From positions 1 through 32,947 of the forward strand of contig JAUMYP010000025.1 in assembly GCA_030528565.1 (NCBI GenBank): 32,947 bases of DNA. Reading direction: 5' to 3'. Within the stretch, counting starts at the first letter, position 1. Each line of letters begins with the position of its first letter. This stretch comes from Pseudomonadota bacterium. GTDB lineage: Bacteria > Pseudomonadota > Gammaproteobacteria > Xanthomonadales > Xanthomonadaceae. Both the position numbers and the translations under genes were made by a program. This document shows positions 1-10,382 of this stretch, in pieces. The notes under the pieces are model-generated. The model was not told where the DNA came from, ran no database searches, and was given only the letters and a program-made list of their open reading frames with translations.

Positions 1-10
1 TTTATTCCTT

Positions 11-85
11 TGGTGGGCAGTGCAGGGATCGAACCTGCGACCCTTGCCGTGTGAAGGCAATGCTCTACCGCTGAGCTAACTGCCC
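11..85 (-). tRNA. tRNA-Val (anticodon CAC)
   Basis: The minus strand folds into a complete 75-nt cloverleaf. A GGGCAGT acceptor arm pairs with ACTGCCC, the T arm carries TTCGATC, and the anticodon loop TTCACAC (minus strand, 55-49) gives anticodon CAC, reading the valine codon GUG. The 3' CCA is encoded (13-11). It stands alone in this window, with its own promoter just upstream. Confidence 0.96.
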
Positions 86-99
86 GAAGGAGGCTGCGC

Positions 100-128
100 A
101 GTATAAGCAGGCTGCCGGTGTTTGCCAA
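100..128 (-). promoter_or_regulatory. sigma-70 promoter of tRNA-Val
   Basis: On the minus strand a -35 element TTGGCA (128-123) and a -10 element TATACT (105-100) are separated by exactly 17 bp. Each matches consensus at 5 of 6 positions. The predicted transcription start near 93 lies about 8 nt before the tRNA 5' end at 85. Confidence 0.75.
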
Positions 129-157
129 GTGTTTTTTTGCGCTGCTCCAAGCCGGGG

Positions 158-433
158 TTAGCCGAGCTTTTCGGCAAGGGCCTTGCGCACGCCGGCTTCC
201 ACCATGTTCTGCATGGCCGAGAACGGAAAACCAAGTTCGGCGCTGAAATGCACCTGTTGCGGCATCAGGCGGATGCTGCCGGTTACACCGGGGCGTTCGA
301 AGCGCAGTTCATCGTCCTGCCATTGGCAGGCCAGGCCGTATTCCTGGGTCAGCCTGGCGGCGACCTGGTCAACTGCGGCACGTGCTTGCGCCATTTCAAG
401 TGTGGTGGGGTGGACGATATTGATGCTGCTCAT
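158..433 (-). CDS. polyhydroxyalkanoic acid system family small protein
   Basis: This 91-residue protein opens with SSINIVHPTTLEMAQAR and has the layout of the PHA granule-region family (pfam09650/TIGR02610 type): an N-terminal helix of the form 'hxhxxA' followed by short beta strands rich in charged residues (FERPGVTGSIRL) and a C-terminal amphipathic helix ending ALAEKLG. Members occur near PHA granule genes in some proteobacteria but also alone, as here, where no PHA synthase or phasin is visible. The exact function is unknown. The ATG at 433 was chosen because homologous family members start at this type of sequence. The frame stays open far upstream, but that extension is antisense to serC and the FHA gene. 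No clear Shine-Dalgarno is visible. It diverges from the FHA gene, with a shared gap of under 100 bp. Confidence 0.75.
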   Translation of the reverse strand: MSSINIVHPTTLEMAQARAAVDQVAARLTQEYGLACQWQDDELRFERPGVTGSIRLMPQQVHFSAELGFPFSAMQNMVEAGVRKALAEKLG

Positions 434-523
434 GTGCTTTGGGGGCGCCAAGATGTATGGAAAGCGGCATTGTAGTGCGGTGTGATAATCAATTTGCCGC
501 GCGGTATGCCAAAATCTCGCGCT

Positions 524-1336
524 GTGAATATCCCCCAGCCGTCCCGACTGATTCTGCGCTTCCCGGATCACCAGCATAGTGATCTGCCGCTGCATTTTGG
601 CATGAGCCGGCTTTGCCGTGACCCGGATTTTGACCGTGGGCTGGTGCTGGCGCGTGAGGGTAGCCGTTCGCTGATTGATTTTTGCCTGGATGCGCGTGGC
701 CTGTGGCTGCATGTAGCCGAGGGGGTGGGCGGTGTGCATGTCAACGGCAGGCCGGTACGGAATTTGGCATTGCTGCGCGCCGGTGACACTATCCACTGTG
801 AAGGCGTGGAAATGTGTGTTGGCGAGGAGGCCGGTCGTGCGGCCAGGGCGCTCCCGGAGTTTTCTGCATCTGATGCACAAACCAAGTTGCCCGTGCCGGT
901 GTTGCGTGGTTTGTGCGGGTCTGACCATGGCCGGGCATTGCCGGTTGAGCGCATGCTGAAAATTGGTGGCAAGGGTGCAGATATCGTGCTGGAAGGCCAG
1001 CAGGGTGTATTGGCGCATCTCCATTATCAGCAAGGGCAGGTGTGGTTGCAGGTGCTGAAGGCAGAGCAGGCGGTGCAGCTCAACGGTGAGCGCCTTGTGC
1101 TTGCGCAGTTGCAACATGGTGACCAACTGTCGTTTGCGCCGGGTAGCCGTTATCTGCTGGAGGTGCCGGGTCAAGCTGCGCTGGCAGCCGTGCAGAAGCC
1201 GCCGCTGGCCGCTATACCGCAGGAGGAAGCCGGGCAAAGCAGGCTGCCGCATCGCTGGCAGTTGCCGTGGCTGTTGCTGGCTGCCATTTTGAGTGCGGCG
1301 GTTTTGGCTGCGCTGCTCTGGTTTGGGGTCAAATAG
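524..1336 (+). CDS. FHA-domain membrane-anchored protein
   Basis: The protein (about 270 residues from the GTG at 524) carries FHA-like beta-sandwich segments: LHFGMSRLCRDPDFD resembles an FHA core strand-turn, followed by GGVHVNGRPVRNLALLRAGDTIHCEG, which has the typical 'vNG..v....L..GD.i..g' FHA ending. A second, weaker copy follows (VQLNGERLVLAQLQHGDQLSFAPG). A single C-terminal membrane helix (WLLLAAILSAAVLAALLWFGV) suggests tail anchoring with the FHA part in the cytoplasm. FHA domains bind phosphothreonine peptides; the partner here is unknown. Possible starts are GTG 482, ATG 506 and GTG 524, none with a good ribosome site. I prefer 524 because conserved-looking sequence begins there. 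The stop is immediately followed by serC (GTGATG), so the two are co-transcribed. Confidence 0.75.
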   Translation: MNIPQPSRLILRFPDHQHSDLPLHFGMSRLCRDPDFDRGLVLAREGSRSLIDFCLDARGLWLHVAEGVGGVHVNGRPVRNLALLRAGDTIHCEGVEMCVGEEAGRAARALPEFSASDAQTKLPVPVLRGLCGSDHGRALPVERMLKIGGKGADIVLEGQQGVLAHLHYQQGQVWLQVLKAEQAVQLNGERLVLAQLQHGDQLSFAPGSRYLLEVPGQAALAAVQKPPLAAIPQEEAGQSRLPHRWQLPWLLLAAILSAAVLAALLWFGVK

Positions 1337-1339
1337 GTG

Positions 1340-2446
1340 ATGGCTCCGTTGTCTGCCTCTGGCCGGGTATTCAATTTCAGTGCCGGTCCTGCGGTATTGC
1401 CCGAGCCGGTGCTGCGCCAGGCGCAGCAAGAATTGCTGGACTGGCAGGGCATTGGCGCATCGGTGGCGGAAATCAGCCATCGCAGTGCCGAGTTCATCGC
1501 GCTGGCGGAACAGGCCGAGGCCGATTTGCGTGTATTGCTGGAGGTGCCGGATGACTACGCGGTGCTGTTCATGCAGGGCGGGGCGACTTTGCAGCAGGCC
1601 TTGATTGCGCTGAATCTGGCTACGGCGGGACAGCGTGCGGACTATCTCATCACCGGGCATTGGGGCAATACTGCGCTCAAGCAAGCTGCGCCGTATGTCG
1701 ATGCCCGCATCGTCGCTTCCGGCGAGGCGCAGGGCTTTTGCAGCGTGCCTGCGCGTGAGGACTGGCAGCTTTCGGCCGATGCGGCCTATCTGCATGTCAC
1801 CGACAACGAAACCATCCACGGCGTGGCGCTGAATATGCCGCTGGATGCAGAGGCGCCGGTGGTGGCTGATTTCAGCTCCAGCATTGCTTCGCGCCCCATC
1901 CGCGTACGCGACTATGGGCTGATTTACGCCGGTGCGCAGAAGAATCTCGGGCCTTCGGGGATTGGCGTGGTGATTGCCGCGCGCGCACTGCTGGAGCGCA
2001 GAGGTCAGCCACGCGCGCCGATTCTTGATTACCGCGCCCATCTGGCGCGCGACTCGATGCTCAATACGCCGCCGACCTTCAACTGGTATTTGCTGGGCCT
2101 GTGTCTTGGCTGGATGCGTGCGCAGGGTGGGGTGGCGGCATTCGGCGCGCGCAATGCAGCGCGGGCGCAGAAGCTCTATGCGTTGATTGATGGCTCCGGC
2201 GGTTTCTATCGCAACCGGGTTGCCGCAGCACACCGCTCGCACGTGAATGTGCCGTTTTTCCTGCCGACAGCCGAGCTGGATGCGCAGTTTGTGGCGCAGG
2301 CAAACGCCAGCGGCCTGATTGGCCTCAAGGGGCACAAGCAGGTCGGCGGCATTCGCGCCTCGCTGTACAACGCCTTGCCGGATGCGGCGGTGGATGCGTT
2401 GATTGATTTCATGCGCGAGTTTCAGCAGCGTCATGGCCAAGTCTGA
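1340..2446 (+). CDS. serC: phosphoserine aminotransferase
   Basis: SerC (EC 2.6.1.52) converts 3-phosphohydroxypyruvate and glutamate to phosphoserine in serine synthesis. It also handles the 4-phosphothreonine step of pyridoxal phosphate synthesis. The 368-residue protein has the class-V aminotransferase features: [15 protein letters not shown] at the N terminus, GGATLQ around residue 80, and the PLP lysine in [12 protein letters not shown] (K201). Substrate-phosphate residues lie near the C terminus ([15 protein letters not shown]). Length is normal for the family. The ATG at 1340 is chosen over the GTG at 1337. It starts 3 nt after the FHA stop, and its last 14 bp overlap aroA, so translation of the two is likely coupled. 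In several relatives pheA lies between serC and aroA; it is absent here. Confidence 0.97.
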   Translation: MAPLSASGRVFNFSAGPAVLPEPVLRQAQQELLDWQGIGASVAEISHRSAEFIALAEQAEADLRVLLEVPDDYAVLFMQGGATLQQALIALNLATAGQRADYLITGHWGNTALKQAAPYVDARIVASGEAQGFCSVPAREDWQLSADAAYLHVTDNETIHGVALNMPLDAEAPVVADFSSSIASRPIRVRDYGLIYAGAQKNLGPSGIGVVIAARALLERRGQPRAPILDYRAHLARDSMLNTPPTFNWYLLGLCLGWMRAQGGVAAFGARNAARAQKLYALIDGSGGFYRNRVAAAHRSHVNVPFFLPTAELDAQFVAQANASGLIGLKGHKQVGGIRASLYNALPDAAVDALIDFMREFQQRHGQV

Positions 2447-3752
2447 TTCGTCTGCCTGGCTGGCCTCGCCGCCGTCCCGTCCCTTGCAGGGCGAAATCGG
2501 CGTGCCGGGCGATAAATCCATCTCCCACCGCGCCATCATGCTGGCGGCGCTGGCCGATGGCGTTTCGCATATCAAAGGCTTTCTGGAAGGCGAGGATACG
2601 CGCGCAAGCGCACGGATTTTTCAGCAGCTTGGAGTGCGCATCGACACCCCCGCCGATGGTGAGCGCATCGTGCATGGCGTGGGCATTGGGGGACTCAAGG
2701 CGCCGCAAGCAGCACTGGATTGCGGCAATTCCGGCACCGCGATGCGGCTTCTGGCCGGGCTGCTTGCCGCCCAGCCCTTTGCCTGCCAGTTGATAGGCGA
2801 TGAATCGCTCAGTGCCAGGCCGATGCGCCGCGTTGCCGAGCCGCTGGCGCAGATGGGCGCGGATATCCGCACGGCAGAAGCGGGCAGGCCGCCGCTTGTG
2901 ATTTCTCCGGTCGGGCGTTTGCAGGGCATCGCCTATCCAAGCCCGGTGGCCAGCGCCCAGGTGAAGTCCGCGGTGCTGCTGGCGGGCTTGCAGGCAGAGG
3001 GCGAGACTTGCGTGCGCGAGCCGCATCCGACCCGCGACTACACCGAGCGCATGTTGCAGGCTTTTGGTGTGGACATTGAATATCGCCCCGGCTTTGCCCG
3101 TCTCCGTGGCGGCCAGCGCCTTGCGCCCTGCGATATTGACGTGCCGGGGGACTTTTCCTCGGCCGCATTTGCGCTGGTGGCGGCGACCCTGGTGCCGGCC
3201 TCGGACATCAGCCTGCACGATATTGGCATCGACCTGCGCCGTACCGGGTTGTTGCAGCTGCTGCAAATGATGGGTGCGGATATCGAGCTGCAAAACCGCA
3301 GGCAAACCGCGCTGGGCGAAGTCGCCAGCCTGCGTGTGCGCCATGCGCCACTACAGGGCGTGGATGTGCCACTGGGCATTGTGCCGGACATGATTGACGA
3401 GTTTCCCATCCTGTTTGCTGCTGCTGCCTGTGCCCGCGGCACCACCCGCATTCGCGGTGCGGCCGAGCTGCGGGTCAAGGAATCCGACCGCATCCGGGCG
3501 ATGGCCGATGGCCTGCGTGCGCTGGGTATTGGTGTAGATGAAACACCCGATGGCGCGGATATTCATGGCGGCCTGCCTGCGGGCGGTGAAATCCACAGCC
3601 TGGGCGACCATCGCATCGCCATGAGCTTTGCGGTGCTGGCGCAATGCGCCAAGGCGCAAGTGCGTATCACCGATACCGCCAATGTGGCGACCTCTTACCC
3701 CGGTTTTGTTGCGCAAATGCAGCGGCTGGGCTTTGCCTTGCAGGTGATGTGA
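2433..3752 (+). CDS. aroA: 3-phosphoshikimate 1-carboxyvinyltransferase (EPSP synthase)
   Basis: AroA (EC 2.5.1.19) joins shikimate-3-phosphate and phosphoenolpyruvate in the aromatic amino acid pathway. The 439-residue protein has the signature [11 protein letters not shown] (K28, S29, R33) for substrate binding and [16 protein letters not shown], where the class-I NSGTxxR motif is intact. It also has PIGRLQG-type active-site loops, the catalytic aspartate in PDMIDEFP, and RVKESDRI with [11 protein letters not shown] near the C terminus. The ATG at 2433 fits family length; the open frame extends ten codons further, into serC. It overlaps serC by 14 bp and its TGA overlaps the tadA ATG (TGATG at 3750-3754), indicating a translationally coupled operon. 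Supply of PEP links it loosely to ppsA, 2 kb downstream. Confidence 0.97.
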   Translation: MAKSDSSAWLASPPSRPLQGEIGVPGDKSISHRAIMLAALADGVSHIKGFLEGEDTRASARIFQQLGVRIDTPADGERIVHGVGIGGLKAPQAALDCGNSGTAMRLLAGLLAAQPFACQLIGDESLSARPMRRVAEPLAQMGADIRTAEAGRPPLVISPVGRLQGIAYPSPVASAQVKSAVLLAGLQAEGETCVREPHPTRDYTERMLQAFGVDIEYRPGFARLRGGQRLAPCDIDVPGDFSSAAFALVAATLVPASDISLHDIGIDLRRTGLLQLLQMMGADIELQNRRQTALGEVASLRVRHAPLQGVDVPLGIVPDMIDEFPILFAAAACARGTTRIRGAAELRVKESDRIRAMADGLRALGIGVDETPDGADIHGGLPAGGEIHSLGDHRIAMSFAVLAQCAKAQVRITDTANVATSYPGFVAQMQRLGFALQVM

Positions 3753-4237
3753 TGGCCGCAGCAGACGATGCTTATTGGATGCGGCAGGCACTGCAACTGG
3801 CCGCGCGCGCAGTGGCCGAGGACGACGAAATCCCGGTGGGGGCGCTCCTGGTTTCCCCGCAGGGCGAGGTTATCGGCCAGGGCTGGAACCGCAATATCAG
3901 CGAGCACGACCCCAGCGCCCATGCCGAAATCGTCGCCATGCGTCGCGCAGGGCAGGCGCTGGGCAATCATCGCCTGCTGGGCTGCACCCTGTATGTCACC
4001 CTGGAGCCATGCGCGATGTGCGCCATGGCGATGATTCATGCCCGGCTGGCACGGGTGGTGTTCGGCGCTTATGACCCGAAAACCGGCGCCGCCGGCAGTG
4101 TCTTCGATTTGCTGGCCGACCGGCGGCACAATCACCGCATTGAAGTCACTGGCGGGGTATTGGCCGATGAAGCCGGGCAGCGGCTGCGTGAGTACTTCCG
4201 CGGCAAACGTGGTAAACGTCCGCCCCCAATCCCGTAA
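3752..4237 (+). CDS. tadA: tRNA-specific adenosine deaminase
   Basis: TadA deaminates adenosine 34 to inosine in the anticodon of tRNA-Arg(ACG), an essential step for reading CGN codons. The 161-residue protein shows the zinc deaminase motifs HAE (H57, proton-shuttle E59, in SAHAEIVAM) and PCAMC (C87, C90). The residues around them ([24 protein letters not shown]) are those of TadA rather than of cytidine or guanine deaminases. The ATG at 3752 overlaps the aroA stop. The open frame continues upstream inside aroA, but that part is not TadA-like. The C terminus is short and basic ([12 protein letters not shown]). Confidence 0.95.
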   Translation: MAAADDAYWMRQALQLAARAVAEDDEIPVGALLVSPQGEVIGQGWNRNISEHDPSAHAEIVAMRRAGQALGNHRLLGCTLYVTLEPCAMCAMAMIHARLARVVFGAYDPKTGAAGSVFDLLADRRHNHRIEVTGGVLADEAGQRLREYFRGKRGKRPPPIP

Positions 4238-4257
4238 ACCCTCCCAAGAACAAACCC

Positions 4258-4821
4258 ATGCAAGAGAACAAGCAACAGCGCCTGATTTGGATTGACCTGG
4301 AAATGACCGGGCTGGATACCGACCGCGATGAGATTCTGGAAATCGCCACCTTGGTGACCGATGCCGAACTCAATATCCTCGCCGAAGGCCCGGAGCTTGC
4401 CATTGCCCAGCCGCTGCAAAAACTCCAGGCCATGGACGAATGGAACCGCAACCAGCACCGCAAGTCCGGCCTGTGGCAGCGGGTGCTGGAAGAGGGCGTA
4501 CCGATGGCCGAGGCCGAAGCGCAGACGCTGGCCTTTTTGCAGCAATGGGTGCCCGGGCGCACTTCGCCGATGTGCGGCAACTCCATCTGCCAGGACCGGC
4601 GCTTCCTGCACCGGCATATGCCGCAGCTGGAGCGTTATTTCCACTACCGCAATCTGGATGTTTCAACGCTCAAAGAACTGGCGCGCCGCTGGGCGCCAGA
4701 GGTGCTGGAAAGCCTGCACAAAGCCGGCGCCCACACGGCCTTGAGTGACATCCGCGAGTCGGTGGCCGAGCTCAAGCACTATCGTCAGCATATCGCCGCT
4801 TTTGCCCTGCCCGGGGCTTGA
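4258..4821 (+). CDS. orn: oligoribonuclease
   Basis: Orn is the cytoplasmic 3'-5' exonuclease that degrades 2-5-nt RNAs and the linear pGpG product of cyclic-di-GMP breakdown. The 187-residue protein has all DEDDh positions: D13 and E15 in [10 protein letters not shown], the Asp in [16 protein letters not shown], and the His and Asp in [10 protein letters not shown] near the C terminus. Length matches the family (about 180). It starts 20 nt after tadA and is the last gene of the rightward run. A strong inverted repeat lies just beyond its stop, separating it from the convergent mscS-type gene. Confidence 0.97.
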   Translation: MQENKQQRLIWIDLEMTGLDTDRDEILEIATLVTDAELNILAEGPELAIAQPLQKLQAMDEWNRNQHRKSGLWQRVLEEGVPMAEAEAQTLAFLQQWVPGRTSPMCGNSICQDRRFLHRHMPQLERYFHYRNLDVSTLKELARRWAPEVLESLHKAGAHTALSDIRESVAELKHYRQHIAAFALPGA

Positions 4822-4847
4822 GTTGCCAGGCGCATATCAGAATGCAA

Positions 4848-4883
4848 AACGCCGCGCCTGATGTTGCTATCAGGCGCGGCGTT
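4848..4883. terminator. bidirectional terminator between orn and mscS-type gene
   Basis: A perfect 15-bp inverted repeat (AACGCCGCGCCTGAT, 4848-4862, with its complement at 4869-4883) encloses a 6-nt loop. Reading leftward it is followed by GTTTTG, giving a short U-tract for the leftward gene. The rightward side has only GTTGCTTC. It sits between convergent genes and can serve both. Confidence 0.85.
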
Positions 4884-4902
4884 GCTTCAGGTAGCGGCTT
4901 GT

Positions 4903-5817
4903 TTATTGCTCGGACGCGGCCTGCTCCAGCAGCTTGTCCGGCAACATGCCCGGCTTGCCGGGGTTCTGGTGGTGGTAAACATGCAGGTCGCGCTGCGGGA
5001 AGGGGATGCTGATGCCGGCATCGTTGAACTGGCGATGGATGCCTTCCAGCAGGTCGCTGCGGGTTTGGATGACATCGCTGCTCTTGACCCACACGCGCAG
5101 GGAAAGGTCCACACTGCTTTCGCCAAGACCAGTGACCAGTACTACGGTGGCCGGGTTTTTCAGTACCTTGGGGTGGTTTTTGGCCAACTCCAGCAGCACT
5201 TCGCGCGCCTGGTCGATACGGTCTTCATAGCCGATGCCAACGTCCAAGTCGATGCGGCGCAGTGGCCGCCGGGTGATATTGACGATGGCGGCTTTGGTGA
5301 TTTCGCTGTTGGGCAGCACAATCACTTCATTCTGGTAGGTACGCAAAGTGGTGGTGAAGATACGCACTTGCTCAATCACGCCTTCCTGCCCGGCCACGCG
5401 CACGCTGTCACCGGCCTTGAACGGGCGCAGCATAATCAGCATCACGCCGGAGGCGATATTGGAAAGCGAGTCTTTTAGGGCAAGACCGATGGCAAGGCCG
5501 GCGGCGCCGAGCGCAGCCAGCAGTGAGGTGGTGGGGATGCCGAGTTTTTGCAGGGCGGCAATGACAATCACAATCATCAGCCCGGCGAAGGCGATATTGC
5601 GCAGGAAGCTGCGCAGGATGTCGTCCACCTGAAAGCGCAGCAGTACCCGGTCGAGCACGCCGATCAGGCGCCTGGCCAGCCACCAGCCGATGATGCCGAT
5701 GGCCAGGGCGGCCAGCAGGTCAAGCAATTTGTTGGCTACCCCGGCACTGAGCCAGGCCTGGAGGTCGAACAGGGTTTTGGCCGGTGCTGCGGGCACCGGG
5801 GGAGGGACTTGCATCAT
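4903..5817 (-). CDS. MscS-family mechanosensitive channel
   Basis: This 304-residue inner-membrane protein has the small-conductance channel architecture. About three membrane helices lie in residues 30-135. The third is the pore-lining, Gly/Ala-rich stretch SLLAALGAAGLAIGLAL followed by KDSLSNIASGVMLIMLRPF, which is nearly the E. coli MscS TM3. It then continues into the cytoplasmic beta domain (GDSVRVAGQEGVIEQV, TYQNEVIVLPNSEI) and the alpha-beta C terminus (ISIPFPQRDLHVY). It gates open on hypo-osmotic shock to release solutes. Two consecutive Met codons start the frame, with no obvious ribosome site. The gene is close to, and on the same strand as, ppsA, but a hairpin lies between them. 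Confidence 0.93.
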   Translation of the reverse strand: MMQVPPPVPAAPAKTLFDLQAWLSAGVANKLLDLLAALAIGIIGWWLARRLIGVLDRVLLRFQVDDILRSFLRNIAFAGLMIVIVIAALQKLGIPTTSLLAALGAAGLAIGLALKDSLSNIASGVMLIMLRPFKAGDSVRVAGQEGVIEQVRIFTTTLRTYQNEVIVLPNSEITKAAIVNITRRPLRRIDLDVGIGYEDRIDQAREVLLELAKNHPKVLKNPATVVLVTGLGESSVDLSLRVWVKSSDVIQTRSDLLEGIHRQFNDAGISIPFPQRDLHVYHHQNPGKPGMLPDKLLEQAASEQ

Positions 5818-5845
5818 GACAGGAGATATCCGTTTGCGGAGAAGG

Positions 5846-5869
5846 CAAACGCCCCTTGCGGGGCGTTTG
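5846..5869. terminator. hairpin downstream of ppsA
   Basis: A perfect 10-bp inverted repeat (CAAACGCCCC, 5846-5855, with its complement at 5860-5869) and a TTGC loop lie about 40 nt beyond the ppsA stop and just upstream of the mscS-type gene. No T-run follows on the minus strand, so termination may be partial or Rho-assisted. Confidence 0.6.
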
Positions 5870-5908
5870 GAAAGTCTAACCGTGTAGCGTCAAGGCTGTG
5901 TTGAAGGC

Positions 5909-8293
<2,385 letters not shown>

Positions 8294-8339
8294 TGGGTAA
8301 TGAGATGAGGAAGGTGCGCGGCAGGGCCGGCAACGCGCT

Positions 8340-8355
8340 ATTTTAGCAAGCTAAA
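8340..8355. promoter_or_regulatory. palindrome over a ppsA -10-like element
   Basis: A perfect palindrome TTTAGCAAGCTAAA (8342-8355) lies in the 89-bp gap between the divergent genes ppsA and ppsR. On the minus strand it overlaps TGCTAAAAT, an extended -10-like element (TAAAAT at 8345-8340) pointed at ppsA. It looks like an operator, but the binding protein is unknown. The half-sites are oriented opposite to a Cra/FruR site, so Cra is not a good fit. Confidence 0.4.
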
Positions 8356-8382
8356 CCGTCTTGTTTGTCCTGGAGTGTACAC

Positions 8383-9204
8383 ATGCCTCATACCCGCCCG
8401 GTTTTCTATGTGTCCGATGGCACTGGCATTACTGCTGAAACCATTGGCCAGAGCCTCTTGACCCAGTTCACCCACCACGAGTTTGCCAAGGACCGTTTGC
8501 CATTTGTCGATACCCCGGAGAAAGCGCGTATCGCCGCCGAAACCATCCGCAAAGCAGGGGAGGCCGCAGGCGTGCGTGCGGTGGTGGTCAATACTTGCGT
8601 GGACGAGGAGCTGAGCGCCATCCTGGCCGAAAGCGGGGCGCTGATGCTGGACGTATTCGCCCCCTTTATCGCGCCGCTGGAAGAAGAATTCCAGGCCAAG
8701 CGCCAGCCGCGGGTGGGCAGGGCGCATGGCATTGTCGATTTCGACAGCTATCACCAGCGCATCAATGCCATGAACTATGCGCTCACCCATGACGATGGCA
8801 TGCGTGTGGACTATAGCGATGCCGACCTGATTCTGGTGGGGGTTTCGCGTGCCGGCAAAACCCCGACCTGCGTGTATCTGGCGCTGCATCATGGCGTGCG
8901 CGCGGCCAATTACCCGCTGACCGATGAAGACCTGGAAAGCGACCGCCTGCCAGCGCGCCTGCGCCCTTATCGCCACAAACTGTTTGGTCTGACCATTGAT
9001 GCCGACCGCTTGCAGCAAATCCGCCAGGAACGTCGCCCGAACTCGCGTTACGCCGAGGCCAATACCATCAAACGCGAGCTGGAAGCTGCCGAAGCCATGT
9101 TTCGCAATGAGCGCATTCCGGTGCTGTCCACCACCCATGCCTCGATTGAAGAAATCGCAAGCCGGGTTCTGGAGGCGCTGGGCATCAACCGCGAAATGTT
9201 CTGA
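8383..9204 (+). CDS. ppsR: PEP synthase regulatory protein (kinase/pyrophosphorylase)
   Basis: PpsR is the bifunctional regulator of PEP synthase. It inactivates PpsA by ADP-dependent phosphorylation of a threonine next to the catalytic histidine and reverses this with phosphate. The 273-residue protein opens with the family signature [20 protein letters not shown] and has the nucleotide-binding loop [15 protein letters not shown] near residue 150, typical of DUF299 proteins. The C terminus [19 protein letters not shown] is also characteristic. The ATG at 8383 is preceded by CTGGAG at 7 nt spacing. It lies divergently from its target ppsA and 9 nt before the next gene, which is probably co-transcribed. 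Confidence 0.95.
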   Translation: MPHTRPVFYVSDGTGITAETIGQSLLTQFTHHEFAKDRLPFVDTPEKARIAAETIRKAGEAAGVRAVVVNTCVDEELSAILAESGALMLDVFAPFIAPLEEEFQAKRQPRVGRAHGIVDFDSYHQRINAMNYALTHDDGMRVDYSDADLILVGVSRAGKTPTCVYLALHHGVRAANYPLTDEDLESDRLPARLRPYRHKLFGLTIDADRLQQIRQERRPNSRYAEANTIKRELEAAEAMFRNERIPVLSTTHASIEEIASRVLEALGINREMF

Positions 9205-9213
9205 GTATCGCTT

Positions 9214-9699
9214 GTGAATGCCGTTCTCTCCCGCATCGGGCGCCTGCCCAAACTCAGCCGCCTTGGCTGGCTGATGGGCCTGTATGCGGAAAACTACCGC
9301 AAACTGGCGCGCTTGCTCTCCCCGGCCCAGCTAACCGAAGGCCAGTACCTGTGTATGCCGCCGGGGAGGCTGCCTTTGCGGCTTGAAATCATTTGCCAGC
9401 ACCGCTTTACGACCGAGCTTTCGCTGAGCTATGAAAGGCGCGATGCGCAAAGCGGCAGCACTGACCCGGCCGCGCATATCCGTGTCTATCACGATGCCCG
9501 CCAGGCGGAAGTCACGCACTTCCACGTCAGCCGCCGCTGGCAGGATGTGCTCGGGCTGGCGCCATCGCCGCAGGTGATGCTCGACCACCGGCTCAGAATG
9601 AATACCTTCCTGTCCAAATGGCTGGATTATCTGCATGAGCAGGGCTATGGCGGACAGCTCCTGGAGGCGCTCGAGTCCCGGGTTTTGTTGGAAAGATGA
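9214..9699 (+). CDS. DUF1249 (YqiB-type) protein
   Basis: This 161-residue soluble protein matches the DUF1249 family, represented by E. coli YqiB. It has the region YAENYRKLARLL near the start, a beta-rich middle ending AHIRVYHDARQAEVTHF (the most conserved block, 'vRlYHDA..AEV'), and RLRMNTFLSKWLDYLHEQG near the C terminus ('K.q.N.FL..WL'). The function is not established. In E. coli yqiB lies beside nudF and cpdA; here it follows ppsR by 9 nt, so it probably shares its transcript. The GTG start at 9214 has only a weak upstream GAG as ribosome site. Confidence 0.85.
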   Translation: MNAVLSRIGRLPKLSRLGWLMGLYAENYRKLARLLSPAQLTEGQYLCMPPGRLPLRLEIICQHRFTTELSLSYERRDAQSGSTDPAAHIRVYHDARQAEVTHFHVSRRWQDVLGLAPSPQVMLDHRLRMNTFLSKWLDYLHEQGYGGQLLEALESRVLLER

Positions 9700-9719
9700 A
9701 AATTTTTGAAAAAAAAGTA

Positions 9720-9747
9720 TTGACGTCCTGAAAAAAGGCTCTATTAT
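9720..9747 (+). promoter_or_regulatory. promoter of the tRNA-Ala/tRNA-Glu cluster
   Basis: TTGACG (9720-9725) and TATTAT (9742-9747) are spaced 16 bp apart, a strong sigma-70 match. The region just upstream is an A/T-rich run (9700-9719, AAATTTTTGAAAAAAAAG-like) resembling the UP elements of stable-RNA promoters. The predicted start near 9754 is about 13 nt before tRNA-Ala. It begins 20 nt after the DUF1249 stop. Confidence 0.85.
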
Positions 9748-9766
9748 TTCCAACTCCACAGCACGT

Positions 9767-9842
9767 GGGGCCATAGCTCAGCTGGGAGAGCGCCTGCATG
9801 GCATGCAGGAGGTCAGCGGTTCGATCCCGCTTGGCTCCACCA
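9767..9842 (+). tRNA. tRNA-Ala (anticodon GGC)
   Basis: This is a complete 76-nt cloverleaf. The acceptor arm is GGGGCCA with TGGCTCC, the anticodon stem is CCTGC/GCAGG, and the loop ATGGCAT gives anticodon GGC for codons GCC/GCU. The T arm carries GGTTCGATC and the 3' CCA is encoded. It is first in a three-tRNA transcript. Confidence 0.96.
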
Positions 9843-9887
9843 AAATTCGCAACGCTGGTTTGCCTCGCCAGCCGCGCAGAAATCGAC

Positions 9888-9963
9888 GTCCCCATCGTCT
9901 AGAGGCCTAGGACACAACCCTTTCACGGTTGCGACCGGGGTTCGAATCCCCGTGGGGACGCCA
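9888..9963 (+). tRNA. tRNA-Glu (anticodon TTC), copy 1
   Basis: This is a 76-nt cloverleaf with acceptor arm GTCCCCA/TGGGGAC, anticodon loop CTTTCAC (anticodon TTC, codons GAA/GAG), T arm GGGTTCGAATC and encoded CCA. It lies 45 nt after tRNA-Ala and is identical to copy 2. Confidence 0.97.
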
Positions 9964-9973
9964 TCTTGAGAAG

Positions 9974-10002
9974 CCTCTGACACAAGTCGGAGGTTTTCTT
10001 TT
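9974..10002 (+). terminator. intrinsic terminator after tRNA-Glu copy 1
   Basis: CCTCTGAC (9974-9981) pairs with GTCGGAGG (9986-9993) with one G-T pair and an ACAA loop, followed directly by TTTTCTTTT. This is a textbook terminator, yet it lies inside the tRNA cluster, before the second tRNA-Glu. Confidence 0.8.
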
Positions 10003-10010
10003 CAAAACTG

Positions 10011-10035
10011 CAATATCGGCGCCTCATCGATATTG
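10011..10035 (+). repeat. inverted repeat between the two tRNA-Glu genes
   Basis: CAATATCG (10011-10018) and CGATATTG (10028-10035) form a perfect 8-bp stem with a 9-nt loop, 15 nt before tRNA-Glu copy 2. It could be a pre-tRNA processing stem or an operator. The sequence alone does not decide. Confidence 0.5.
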
Positions 10036-10049
10036 CTTCAAGTATCGAC

Positions 10050-10125
10050 GTCCCCATCGTCTAGAGGCCTAGGACACAACCCTTTCACGGTTGCGACCGG
10101 GGTTCGAATCCCCGTGGGGACGCCA
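10050..10125 (+). tRNA. tRNA-Glu (anticodon TTC), copy 2
   Basis: All 76 nt are identical to copy 1, as are the 6 nt upstream (ATCGAC), indicating a recent tandem duplication or gene conversion. It sits beyond a terminator-like hairpin, so it depends on readthrough or on an unseen promoter in the 86-nt spacer. Confidence 0.97.
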
Positions 10126-10137
10126 TTTCACATAAAG

Positions 10138-10161
10138 CCCCGGTCTAGTGCCGGGGTTTTT
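10138..10161 (+). terminator. intrinsic terminator of the tRNA cluster
   Basis: CCCCGG (10138-10143) pairs with CCGGGG (10151-10156) across a 7-nt loop and is followed by TTTTTG, 12 nt after tRNA-Glu copy 2. Confidence 0.85.
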
Positions 10162-10382
10162 GTTTGGACTGTTTATAGGCAGCCAAATAGAGCTGCTTGG
10201 GCTTGCATGTGTAGAAGGCATACACATCGAGTGCGCTGAAAAAGTCGCCGACAAAGTAATGATGTGAAGTACACGCCTATACGTTGACGGGCTCTATGAG
10301 CCGTACGTTGAATGATTGAGCATACGACTCTATGGTTTGGTTTGCGCAGGCCGGGCTTGTTGTTTCCTGCGTTCTGCCAGCC

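Noticed and set aside
158-2575. 805-codon minus-strand open frame
   Set aside because: Only its last 91 codons (433-158) look like a protein. The rest is antisense to serC and the FHA gene, with no domains and low-complexity Arg/Gln/His composition.
8342-8355. Cra/FruR operator at ppsA
   Set aside because: Cra sites have GCTGAA on the left and TTCAGC on the right. Here the half-sites are in the opposite order.
9882-10125. tandem repeat that might be read as a CRISPR or attachment-site pair
   Set aside because: The repeated unit is exactly a tRNA-Glu gene, with only one spacer. No integrase or element lies nearby.
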